From the NCBI GenBank assembly GCA_028583605.1, contig CM053334.1, positions 20,412,118 through 20,476,117 on the forward strand: 64,000 bases of DNA, written 5' to 3'. A program made the translations under genes and the position numbers. Position 1 is the stretch's first letter, and every line of letters starts with the position of its first letter. The notes below the pieces were generated by a model, which saw nothing but the letters and a program-made list of their open reading frames with translations, was not told the origin of the DNA and did no database searches. Origin of the DNA: Dastarcus helophoroides (lineage: Eukaryota > Arthropoda > Insecta > Coleoptera > Bothrideridae). Below, piece after piece: positions 11,801 to 47,299 of the stretch.

Positions 11801-14800
11801 GAAACAAAGAATCAAGGAAGGAAGAAAGGAAAGAAAGAAGGAAGGAAAAAGTAAAGAAAGAAAGAAAGAAATGAAAGAAGGAAGAAAGAAAAGGAGGTAA
11901 GAAGAAACGAAGGAAAAAACGTAGGAACGAAGAAAGAAAGGAAGAAAGGAAGAAAGGAAAAGGAAGGAAGGAAAGAAAGAAGGAAAGAAGGGAGGATAAA
12001 AGAAAACAAGTAAATAAGGAGAGAAGGAAGGAAGATAGGAAGGGCGGAAGGAAGGAAGAAAGGAAAGAAGGAAGGAAGGAAGGAAGAAAGGAAAGAAGGA
12101 AGGAAGGAAGGAAGAAAGAAAGGAAAAGGAAGAAAGGTAGGAAAGAAGGAAAAAAGAAAGAAGGAAGGAAGGAAGGAAGGTAGGAAGGAAAAAGTAAAAT
12201 AGGAAACGAAAGTAGGAAACAAAGAATCAAGGAAAGAAGGGCAAGAGTGAAGGAAGAAAAAAAGAAATGAAGGAAGGAAGGAAGAAAAAAAAGAAGATAG
12301 GAAGCAAAGAAGGAGAGAACGAAGGAACGAAGGAAGGAAGAAAAGAATGAAGGAAGGAAGAAAGGGAGGAAAGAAGGAAAGAAGGAAGAAAGGAATAAAA
12401 GAAAGAAAGAAGAAAGAAAGAGAGGAAAAAAGGCAGGAAGAAAGAAAGATTAAAGAAAGAACGGTAGGAAATAAAAAAAAGGAAAAATGAAGAAACAAAA
12501 GGAAAAATGAAGAAAGAAAAGAAGAAACGAAAGAAGAAAGGAAGGAAGGAAAGTAGCAAGGAAAAAAAAAGGAAAGATAGAAGAAAAGAAAGAAGGAATG
12601 AAGAAAGAACAGAAGGAACGAAAGAAAGAAGGGAGGACGGAAGAAGGAATAAAAGGAACGAAGAAAAGAGGGAAGGAAGAAGGGAAGGAAAGAAAGTAGG
12701 AAGGAAGAAAAAAGAAGAAAAAAGGAAGAAAAGAAAGAAGGAAGGAAAGATGGAAGGAAGGAAAGAAGGAAGAAAAGAATTATAAAAGGAAAGAAGGCAG
12801 GAAAGAAAAAAGGAAAGAAGGATCAAAGGACAGAAGGAAAGCAGGAAAGAATTAAATGAAGAAAGTAGGAAGAAAGAAACGGTGAAAGAAAAGAAAAACA
12901 TAAGAAACGAAAGAAGAAAGGAAGGAAGGAAGGAAGGAAGGGAGGAAGAAAGGAAAAAGTAAGAACGGAAAGAAGGAAGGAAGAAAGGAAAAAAGTAAAG
13001 AAGGAGAGAAGGAAGAAAGGAAGGAAGGAAGGTAGAAAGAAAGGAAAGAAGGAAAGAAGGGAAGAAAAGAAAGTAGGAAGGAAGGAAAGAGGGAAGGAAG
13101 AAAAGAAGGAAGAAAAGAAGCAAGAAAAGAAGGAAGAAAAGAATGATAAAAGGAAAGAAGGCAGGAAAGAAAAAAGGAAAAAGGGAACAAAGGACCAAAG
13201 AAAGCAGGAAAGAATGAAATAAAGAAAGAAGGAATGAAGAAACGGAGAAAGAAAAGAAGGAACGAAAGAAGAAAGGAAGGAAAGAAGGTAGCAAGGAAGG
13301 AAAAAGGAAGAATGGAAGAAAAGAAGGAAGGAAAGAAGAACGAATAGAAGGAACGAAGGAAAGAAGGGAGGAAGGAAGGAGGGATAGAAGGAACGAAGAA
13401 AAGAGGGAAGGAAGAAGGGAAGGAAAGGAAGTAGGAAAGAAGAAAAAAGGAAGAAAAGAAAGAAGGAAAGAAGAAAAGAGGGAAGGAATGAAAGAAGGAA
13501 GAAAAGAATGATAAAGGGAAAGCAGGAAGGAATTAAATAAAGAAAGATGGAAGGAAGAAACTGAAAAAAGGAACAAGAAAGGGAGGGGGGGGGAGAAAGA
13601 AAAAAGAAAGAGAGAAACAAAAGAAATAAGTAAGAGGGGAAGGAAGGAGAGCTACAGATTGGGTGGGAAGATCTCAGCTCCAACCAGTGGATTCAATCGG
13701 AGGAAGTACAAAATGATGCAATCACGTCTCACGAGCTTAGAACCCACCTGGGCAAAAAACGCACCCATATCCTCCTGGTTTGTCCAGCTCCCAGATACAA
13801 CTCGCTGTTACTCACGGAAATATAATCCTTGAGCTGTCTCGGTACTTTGACGGAAAGACATTGGTGATACTTGGAGTTATTGGTGACTTCGAAGGAGTTT
13901 TGGTAGGAGCTATCGAAATTGCAAATACCCAAATCCACTGTATCAGGATCCACTCGAACAAAATGCTCTAAAACCTCACCCACAATCCTAACCTCCTAAA
14001 AAGCTGAACGAATTATACCAACATTTTTTATGATTGAATTTCGGCATCACCTGCTCCTCGACCAATTCGTAGTCGTCGTTGGGTATCTGGCGGAATATTT
14101 CAAAGAAAAACTTCTCGAAATGGTACCCGGCCACATCCACGTTTTTGAACGTAACTTTTACCCTCTTGGACTCGACTCCATCAAAATTCAAGTACAAATC
14201 GTCAAAGACGAAATTGGTGTAAACATCATCCATTAACTCATCGACGAACGAGGACAATTCAGTAGATGAGTTCACGTTTTCCTCGCTGCCCAGGAACGAT
14301 ATTTGATTTGTCGAGTTTGATTCGTTACAAGCAGCTTCGAATTTGACGTATTTGGGAGTAACTGGTTGAGTCTCGTTCCAGTACTCGTGCGACTTTCCTG
14401 ATGACCACTTTGTGCGGAATTGGGCTTTTGGAACTGATCTGGAACAGTTTGGGGTTTGGAAAAGAATCAGGAGGACATTTTGATGTAAAACTCGCAACTT
14501 ATTCATGTTTGATTGGCTTTTTCTTCGTCCATAATTCTAGATTTTCAGTAAATTTCTGTTAAGAATTGGCGAAGAAAAAGCCGATGAATGGAAATAACAC
14601 TATTTGGCAAAGAAGATATAATTTAACTCACAGTAATGTAGCGGAATATCTCGCTGGTGTGGCTGCAACATTCCCATATGGGCACAATACCAAAATTGAT
14701 GGATTTTGGTGAAATGTTCATTTCTGTTAGCAGCGGGACGCATTCTAATGGAACTTCTATAGTTTGACAGGTCATGCGGAAGTAGCTGATGAAAACTATT

Positions 14801-17800
14801 GACCCGGAAAAGCTTTGCACGTCCGATTCGGGAATGTACGAGATGGTGTAGCTTAAGGGCAAGCCGGGATACGCAATTTCGATTCCCTTGAGTTCCATCT
14901 TTAATATATTCGTAATAGTCAAGGTGTATTTCTTTGTTAAAATTAGAATCTTTTTGAGAATGATATCTTGCTTATCAAAACGCAGAGCAACTGGTTTTGT
15001 ATTTTTTTAATATTTCGTGGTTTCAGGGGACAAGATTTGTATATCAATTTTTAAAAATCCGTTCCACCAAAACAAAACAAAAATTATTTCGTTTCAGATG
15101 GTTTTTTTACGACTTTATGCTCGAAAATACAAGCTTGCGTTTCAGTTTTTGGTTTTTGGTTAACATTTAGTATCAAATTCGAATTTTTATTATAACACGT
15201 CACTTTTTTCGAAATTTCGGCGTAAACTTGAAAAATGTCAACGAAATTTTATGATTTTTTATATTTTGAGTTTTTTTCATCATTTTCCAATCAAGTGTCG
15301 AAGTGTTACATTGAGATTGTAATAATCAATCTCGGTTGAAATTATAATAATTAATTGCAGTTGAGATTATAATTAATCTCAGTTTTTCTCGCCTAAAGAC
15401 AAAGTTTAATAAGAAGACTTAGAATTTTTAAAAAAAGTCGAAATTTTTAGAAACTTCCGTGTTCAAAATCACAATGTAAAAAAAATTTAGAATAAAGCCA
15501 CGAAAAAACACTACTCACCACAAAAAAGAAAGTATCATATGGGTTCTTCAACTCAATCTTGACGAATCTAATCTTCCTCACATTCTTAGAAACGTTCAAC
15601 ATTTGAAATCTGATCTTGTAGCGTGTGCCAGCGGTGCAATTCTAAAAAAAACAAAATTCTAAACGTTGCACCAGATCCCCACCGAATCTACCTTGAATGT
15701 TACGACTTTTGGTTTGGACACAAACGAGTTATCGGCTGGGAAACAGATGTGACTGATGGGTTTGCTATTAAAGTATCTCGTTTCGATCATGTCTTCGAAA
15801 ACGTCAAAATCGTGGATCAGGCTTTGCATTTTTATCAAATCTTGGGTGATTTTCTCCCTTAAATTCGCCTGAGGGGCCTCCTGGTAATTCCAGCGGCAAC
15901 TAAAGTTTTGGTACAACTTAAAATGTATTTCCCGTTACTGGTTTTACTTACTTCAAATTTAACTTTCGTGTCGTCTTTGCTCTTGCCATCGCTTGAAAAA
16001 TTTTTGGATGCTTTGCTAACATTGGGATCTATTTTGATATTTTTCATATTTAATTTGGACAGTTGAAATTTTGATCTTGACTGAAATAGAAAATACAATA
16101 TAAAAAACAACAATATAAAAAATTCGAAATGTGTTTTTAGGAAATTCTCACTTCTTTCTCGAGCTTTCCTTAAGGGAGGAAAGAAGGAGAAAAGAAGCAA
16201 GGAAGTAAGGAAAGAAGAAAGGAAGTAAAAAAATGAGGAAGAAGGAAGGAAGGAAAAAAGGAAGGAAGGGAGGAAGAAAGGAGGAAGGGGGAAGGGGGAA
16301 GGATTAAGGAGGAAGGATTAAGGAGGAAGGAGAAAGGAGAAAGGAGAAAGGAGAAAGGAGAAAGAAGAAAGGAGAAAAAAGAAAAGAGAAAAGAGAAAAG
16401 AGAAAGGAGAAAGGAGAAAGGAGAAAAGAGAAAGGGGGAAGAAGGAAGGAGAAAGGAGGAAGGAGAAAGGAGAAAGGAGGAAGGAGGAAGGAGGAAGGAA
16501 GAAGGAGGAAGAAGGAAGGAGGAAGGAGGAAGGAGGAAGGAGGAAGGAGGAAGGAGGAAGGAGGAAGGAGGAAGGAGGAAGGAGGAAGGAGGAAGGAGGA
16601 AGAGGAAAGAGGAAGGAAGAAGGAAGGCGGAAGGAGAAAGGAGGAAGGAAGTAGCGAAGAAAGGAAGGAAGAAAGGTAGAAAGGAAGGAAAGAATGAAGT
16701 AAGGGAGGAAGGTGGAAAGAAGTAGCGAAGGAAGGAAGGAAGAAACGAAGGAAGAAGGGAGGAAAGAAAGGAACGAAGGAAAGAAGAAAGGAAGAAAGGA
16801 AGGAAGAAAGAAAGGAAATGAAGGATATAAGAAATGAATTAAGGAAGGAAGGAAAGAAGGAGAAAAGAAGCAAGAAAGTAAGCGAAAAAGAAAAGAAGGA
16901 AGAAGAAGGAAAGGAAGGAACGAAGAAAGGAAAGAAGAAAGGAAAAACGAAAGGAAGGAAGGAAAGAGGAAAGGGGAAGGAGAAAGAAGGAAGGACTATG
17001 GGGAAAGGGGGAAGGAGGAAGAAGGAAGGAGGAAAGAAGAAGGAAGGAGGAAGGAAGAAGGAAGGAGGAAGGAGGAAGGAGGAAGGAGGAAGGAGGAAGG
17101 AGGAAGGAGGAAGGAGGAAGGAGGAAGGAGGAAGGAGGAAGGAGGAAGGAGGAAGGAGATAGGAGGAAGGAGATAGGAGGAAGGAAGTAGCGAAGAAAGG
17201 AAGGACGAAAGGTAGAAAGGAAGGAAGGAAGGAAGAACGGAAGGGAGGAAGGTGGAGAGAAGTAGCGAAGGAAAGAAGGAAAAAAGGAAGAAAGGAAGAA
17301 AGAAAGGAAATAGCGAAGGGAGGAAGGAAGAAAGGAAGGAAAGAAGGAACGAAGGAAGGAAGAAGAAAGGAAGGAAGGAAGAAAGAAAGGAAGGAGGGAA
17401 GGAAGCAGGAAGGAAGGAAGGAAAGAAGGAGGAAAGGACGGAAGGAAGAAAGGAAGGAAGGAAGGAAGGAAGATGGAAAGAAGTAGGGAAGGAAGGAAGG
17501 AAGAAGGAAGGAAGGTGGAAAGAAGTAGCGAAGGAAGGAAGGAAGGAAGGTGGAAAGAAGTAGCGAAGGAAGGAAGGAAGGAAGGAAGGAAGGAAGGAAG
17601 GAAGGCAGGAGGAAGGAAGGGAGGGAGGAAGGAAGGGAGGGAGGAGGAAGGAATGCAGGAAAGAAGAAAGGAAGGAGGGAAGAAAGAAAGGAACGAAGGA
17701 AAGAAGGAAGAAAGGAAGGAAGAAAAGGAGGAAGAAAGAAAGGAAATGAAGGATATAAGAAAAGAATTAAGGAAAGAAGGAGAAAAGAAGCAAGGAAATA

Positions 17801-20575
17801 AGCAAAGAAGAAAAGAAGGAAGAAGGAAGGAAGGAAGGAACGAAGGAAGGAACGAAGGAAGGAAAAAAGAATGGAAGGAAGGAAGGAGGGGAGAGGAAGG
17901 AGAAAGAAGAAAGGAGGAAGAAGGAAGGAGGAAGGACTAAGGGGAAAGGGGGAAGGAGGAAGGAGGGAGGAGGAAGGAGGAAGAAGGGAGGAGGAAGGAG
18001 GAAGGAAGAAGGAAGGAAGAAGGAGGAAGGAAGTAGCGGAGAAAGGAAGAAAGAAAGGTAAAAAGGAAGGAATGAAGGAAGGAAGAAGAAGAAGAAGGAA
18101 GGAAGGAAGGAAGGAAGGAAGGAAGGAAGGAAGGAAGGAAGGAAGGAAGAAAGGAATGAAGAAAGAACGGAAGGAAGGAAGGAAGGAAGGAAGGAATGAA
18201 GGAATGAAGGAATGAAGGAATGAAGGAATGAAGGAAGGAAGGATGGAAGGAATAAAGGAAGGAATGAAAGAAGGAAGGAAGGAAGGAAGGAAGGAAGGAA
18301 GGAAGGAAGGAAGGAAGGAAGGAAGGAAGGAAGGAAGGAAGGAAGGAAGGAAGGAAGGAAGGAAGGAAGGAAGGAAGGAAGGAAGGAAGGAAGGAAGGAA
18401 GGAAGGAAGGAAGGAAGGAAGGAAGGAAGGAAGGAAGGAAGGAAGGAAGGAAGGAAGGAAGGAAGGAAGGAAGGAAGGAAGGAAGGAAGGAAGGAAGGAA
18501 GGAAGGAAGGAAGGAAGGAAGGAAGGAAGGAAGGAAGGAAGGAAGGAAGGAAGGAAGGAAGGAAGGAAGGAAGGAAGGAAGGAAGGAAGGAAGGAAGGAA
18601 GGAAGGAAGGAAGGAAGGAAGGAAGGAAGGAAGGAAGGAAGGAAGGAAGGAAGGAAGGAAGGAAGGAAGGAAGGAAGGAAGGAAGGAAGGAAGGAAGGAA
18701 GGAAGGAAGGAAGGAAGGAAGGAAGGAAGGAAGGAAGGAAGGAAGGAAGGAAGGAAGGAAGGAAGGAAGGAAGGAAGGAAGGAAGGAAGGAAGGAAGGAA
18801 TGTCAGAAGCTCTACATAAAAAGTAGAGCTTATAGGATTAAGGGCTCGAGAAAGAAGTTAAAATTTCCAAAAAAACCATTCATTATTTCGAATTTTGGGG
18901 TTAAACTTTACAAGACGTAACTCTGAGTTTTGAAAAAAATCCTTTCTAGAAACACCGGAAACCAGTAAAACATTTCAAATCAGAACTTTGAGGAGAACTC
19001 CAAACATCAAAAAAACTCTTTACAAAAAATATTTTTGACTTCAAAATGATAAAATATAGTAATTCGGATAGAACAGGAACTCGAATAAAACGAAAATTTG
19101 TTTTAAAAGACACAAATTTGATCTAATTTTGATTTACTTCAAAATTCATTATTATTAAAACATTGTTAAAGAGAAAATTATTAAAAATAATTAGAAACAA
19201 TTTGAAATACTAATCTTGTTCCCTATCGAAACGCGTTAGAGCAACCGTTGTTGTCTTTTTTTAATCTTTCTTGGTTTCTTGCTTTCAGGGGACAAGTATT
19301 TCAGTTTTGAAGATAACCAAGGACCAGTCCGTTCCACTAAAAAAGACGACCGCATAGTCCACTCGACAAAAAAAAAACAAATTATTAGAAATTATGACGA
19401 ATAAGAAAACTGACCACAATCGACTTTCTTTTGATGCTGAATTTTCTTTGAACAAAGATTTCCTCGACTTGCTTTTCTTTGGCAGCTTGCGGTTCCGATC
19501 GTGGTTTTTCTTCGCTCTTCGCCGGTGTTTGTGGCTCCTCGGATGAGGGAGATTTCGGCGTCCGCAGCTTTGGGCCTAGCAGCTTTGGGTCTTGGAGCTT
19601 TAGGTCGTTCAACTTTGGGCTTTTCAGGTTCGGATCTATACTGGGGGTACCGCTTCCTTTGCCGCTCTACGTGCTCATTTACCAGCTTCTTTATAATGTT
19701 TCTCATCATTTCCTCGCGTTCTTTAATTTCTTTTTTCCTTTTCTGCATGATTGCGTTGTAACTCAAGACTTTTTCTTTATATTTGTGGCCTGGTGGTATT
19801 CTCTCTAAATCTATTGCGTGTCGTGTCACGTATTTCATGAAGATGGTGTCGCGTCTTTCGTTGATCCTTCGTCGCTTATCTGCTTTGTGGCAGGAAAAGA
19901 GTCTTTTTGCTTCCCTAATTCTACTCTGCAAAGTAATTCGTTTTCTTTGATAGTAGATAAGTGAAGCCGGTTCTAAACCAAAGGTTTATGTTTTTTCTTA
20001 TGGAAAATCATCGTGCTAAGTTTTGATATTTCGAATCAATTAAATAACCAAGTAAACAAGCAACTAATCAACTTGTTTAGTTGGTTGTTTAGTTGTCATT
20101 TACATGGTTGCCTAATTGTTGTTTGCTTGGTTGTTTAGTTGTATGGTTGATTGGTTAGTTGTTACTTGATGGTATAGTTGACTCGAGTACCATATGGCCC
20201 ATTATCCATATGGATAGGTTTAAAACTTACTCGAATATTGTCGATTGTTTTCTCTTGACCTCTAACAGTTTCTGCGTTTTTTTCGTTCCTGCAGAATTGG
20301 TTAAAGAGCTTAATGAAGCTTCTGATGGCTATGGATTTTTTCATAATTTGGTCTATTTTGACTATTGGTGGTCTAGGTCTGGGAATATCCCTTATATCAT
20401 ATTGTACGCCTTTGCTAATTAACTTTCGCTTCTTTTGTAGATATTCCTCATATTCCTCGGAAGAGATTAATTCGTCGATGAATTTGAGTAATTCGTCGTC
20501 TCGTTTGATTTCAATTATTTCTTCCTCGGTAAGAGGAATGTCTGGAGAAATCGGAGACTCCAGTTTTTCTTCCAT
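4300..20575 (-). CDS. ASH-domain ciliary/flagellar-associated protein, copy A, 19 exons (CFAP74-like; exact family uncertain)
   Basis: Nineteen minus-strand exons join in consistent phase: 20575-20231, 19925-19415, 16080-15952, 15916-15692, 15641-15519, 14931-14632, 14438-14051, 13995-13748, 10529-10217, 9989-9831, 9779-9545, 9476-9142, 7655-7463, 7413-7266, 7214-7063, 7012-6875, 6818-6666, 6616-6334, 4569-4300 (stop TAA at 4302-4300). The product is about 1547 aa. The N-terminus is a charged helical region (exons 1-3). The remainder is a series of beta-rich ASH/MSP-like modules with typical strings such as [26 protein letters not shown] and [12 protein letters not shown]. Proteins of this build (CFAP74, CFAP65, DLEC1, hydin) bind axonemal microtubules. 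The length is close to that of human CFAP74 (about 1580 aa), but the N-terminal coiled coil is shorter, so the family call is tentative. Four exons (2, 7, 16, 19) each carry one surplus base. Introns 2, 8, 12 and 18 are filled with polypurine arrays. Confidence 0.75.
4489..4495 (-). other. Apparent 1-base insertion in copy A exon 19
   Basis: ISVTF must be followed by a frame step to reach [13 protein letters not shown]. Exon 19 is one base longer than its phase allows, and a surplus C in the TTTCGG context fits. Confidence 0.75.
4843..6300. repeat. (CT)n polypyrimidine array in intron 18 of copy A
   Basis: About 1.45 kb is built almost only from CTCTCT, TTCCTCTC and CTCTTTCTCCC, with rare CGTCC and GACTC interruptions. 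The sense strand of the host gene is the purine (GA) strand, opposite to the other large introns of that gene. Open frames here give only Ser/Leu/Phe or Arg/Glu repeats. Confidence 0.95.
6974..6975 (-). other. Apparent 1-base insertion in copy A exon 16
   Basis: The sequence reads VSLLNP, then needs one base removed (TT to T) to continue as [16 protein letters not shown], a typical ASH strand pair. The exon is 138 nt where phase requires 137. Confidence 0.8.
7950..9030. repeat. (GAAGGA)n/(GGAA)n polypurine array bounded by direct repeats, intron 12 of copy A
   Basis: The sequence from about 7985 to 9005 is a purine-only tract, first dominated by GAAGGAAGAAGG and then by GGAAGGAAGAAA. It is flanked on the left by GGGGTTTCTTTACGAACAA (about 7951-7969) and on the right by GGGGTTTCTTTGCGAACAA (about 9011-9029), one base different. 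An internal GAAGTAGCGAAGG punctuates it near 8404. Confidence 0.95.
10625..13655. repeat. 3-kb polypurine array, intron 8 of copy A
   Basis: The tract is almost pure A/G on the plus strand. A regular (GGAGGAA)n-type core at about 10880-11245 is followed by degenerate GGAAGAAAGG text. The marker TAGCGAAGGG recurs near 11248, 11352, 11469 and 11484. All long open frames here are low-complexity translations. Confidence 0.95.
14327..14438 (-). other. Apparent 1-base insertion in copy A exon 7
   Basis: The phase-0 entry reads [15 protein letters not shown], while the 3' part of the exon is open only in the next frame ([11 protein letters not shown] onward). The exon is 388 nt (387 + 1). The exact base cannot be placed. 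Confidence 0.7.
14512..14592. repeat. Short foldback (MITE-like) in intron 6 of copy A
   Basis: GGCTTTTTCTTCG and CGAAGAAAAAGCC form inverted ends about 70 bp apart, around an interior with TTCTAGATTTTCAGTAA and GTTAAGAATTGGC. The same words occur in the larger foldback at 35093-35353, suggesting one family. Confidence 0.6.
14985..15075 (+). repeat. Dispersed element copy, half-length
   Basis: This copy contains GGTTTCAGGGGACAAGATTT, then ATATCAATTTTT and CCGTTCCACCAAAA, the right half of the family seen at 38.2 kb. Confidence 0.65.
16165..18800. repeat. 2.6-kb polypurine array, intron 2 of copy A
   Basis: Purine-only text with (GGAGGAA)n blocks near 16500-16600 and 17060-17160 is punctuated by AGTAGCGAAG at about 16652, 16722, 17188, 17264, 17524 and 17560. 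Sub-blocks of a few hundred bases repeat as modules: GGAGG core, AGTAGCGAAG marker, then GAAATGAAGGATATAAGAAA near 16814 and 17741. Confidence 0.95.
18271..18800. repeat. Perfect (GGAA)n microsatellite, about 130 copies
   Basis: Roughly 530 bp of uninterrupted GGAA ends abruptly at TGTCAGAAGC. Such length and purity indicate recent expansion, and the assembled length may be unreliable. Confidence 0.95.
19205..19350 (+). repeat. Dispersed foldback element copy
   Basis: This copy has a short left arm (GAAATACTAATCTTGTTCCC) fused through TATCGAAACGCGTTAGAGC to a right arm with TTTCAGGGGACAAG and AAGGACCAGTCCGTTCCAC. The same truncated junction, CCCTATCGAAACGCGTTAG, is present near 58545. Confidence 0.7.
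19555..19575 (-). other. Apparent 1-base insertion in copy A exon 2
   Basis: The exon enters in one frame ([15 protein letters not shown]) and leaves in the next ([19 protein letters not shown]). Its length of 511 nt is 510 + 1. The local sequence is low in complexity, so the position is approximate. Confidence 0.6.
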
Positions 20576-21679
20576 TATAAATAAGTAGCATCAAATATTA
20601 TAACGAAATAAACCAACTTTTGTGTATATGATGTAAAAATATAGCATATATATAAAAATATACACAACTTTTTAGGCTGCTAATAAAAATGTACATAAAT
20701 GTACCATACACAGTATAGTCAATAAAATAATAATGACAGATATAAGTGTCATATACAACTTAAATCTGACGTAAAAATGTCTATGACTTTTTAACGTTAT
20801 ATGTAATTAACGAAACGCCAATGAATTATATTTATTAATTTTATTTAACATTTTTTCGGCTCAGTTTGGAAATATTTAAATGTTTATTGTTTGTTGACAA
20901 TATTCTATCAGTTTTTGAAATATGACTACGTGATATTTAAATTTATTTAAAAGGTCACCTCATGACAGTTGACAAAATAAGAGGTTAGTTTATTTTACAT
21001 AGAATAGGAAAAATGAAAAATAGAATTAAATGTTACCTTGAACTTCGCAAAATTGACAGTTCTCTAGAAGAAAAAAAAAAGGGGATTCGCGTTCCAGTCA
21101 CAGTGATAGCTGAACGCGTTTGTGTGCACCTGTGGGTAATCCTAAAATATTTTGACCATCTTTAAACTTTTATTAACTATTTAATATTGATAGTGTTATT
21201 AAAGCAATGATTATTAATAATATATTGATATTTTATATTGAAGCTGTATGGGCTTAGCCCCAGATGCTTTTAGCTAAGCGTCCCGACTGTTCTTAGATTG
21301 TGCTTGGCCTAATGAATCCTACGCACAAAGGCCATAAAAAGTAAAGAAGAAGCAATCAAAGTGTGGCCCACAAAGGTTCCCTGATGGAGCCAATAAGTTT
21401 AATCCGATGCTCAGCCTGTATATTAAGACAGATAATCTTTAAGTTACGATTACCCAACATCAGACATACGTCCGGCGTGCGAGGCGCGATGCTGGGCAGG
21501 CGCCGCCGACGCGAACAAAGACCGAATCCCGAACGCATGTCCGTTCGACGTTGCGGCACGGCTGCCTTTGATTTTTAGAATTTTAGTAGCGCTGTGGCGA
21601 GCGCATTATCCGGTTGTGCAGTGATTATTTCAACAATTCGTCAAAATATTACGTAGGGACATCGACAAACGCCAAAACA
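20576..21679. promoter_or_regulatory. Divergent promoter region between copy A and Kdm2
   Basis: The two start codons face away from each other across 1.1 kb. The left 450 bp is very AT-rich. The part from about 21450 to 21680 is CpG-rich (GGCGTGCGAGGCGCGATGCT and nearby CGCCGCCGACGCG) and probably holds the Kdm2 transcription start. No TATA box or conserved core element could be assigned with confidence. Confidence 0.5.

Positions 21680-47299
<25,620 letters not shown>

Noticed and set aside
10548..13683. Overlapping 220-540 aa frames rich in FLPS
   Set aside because: They are low-complexity readings of the intron 8 polypurine array. Only the last part of the 10190-11815 frame (10217-10529) is a real exon.
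20159..20588. Plus-strand frames over the first exon of copy A
   Set aside because: They are shadows. The minus strand has the start codon, consensus donor and similarity to copy B.
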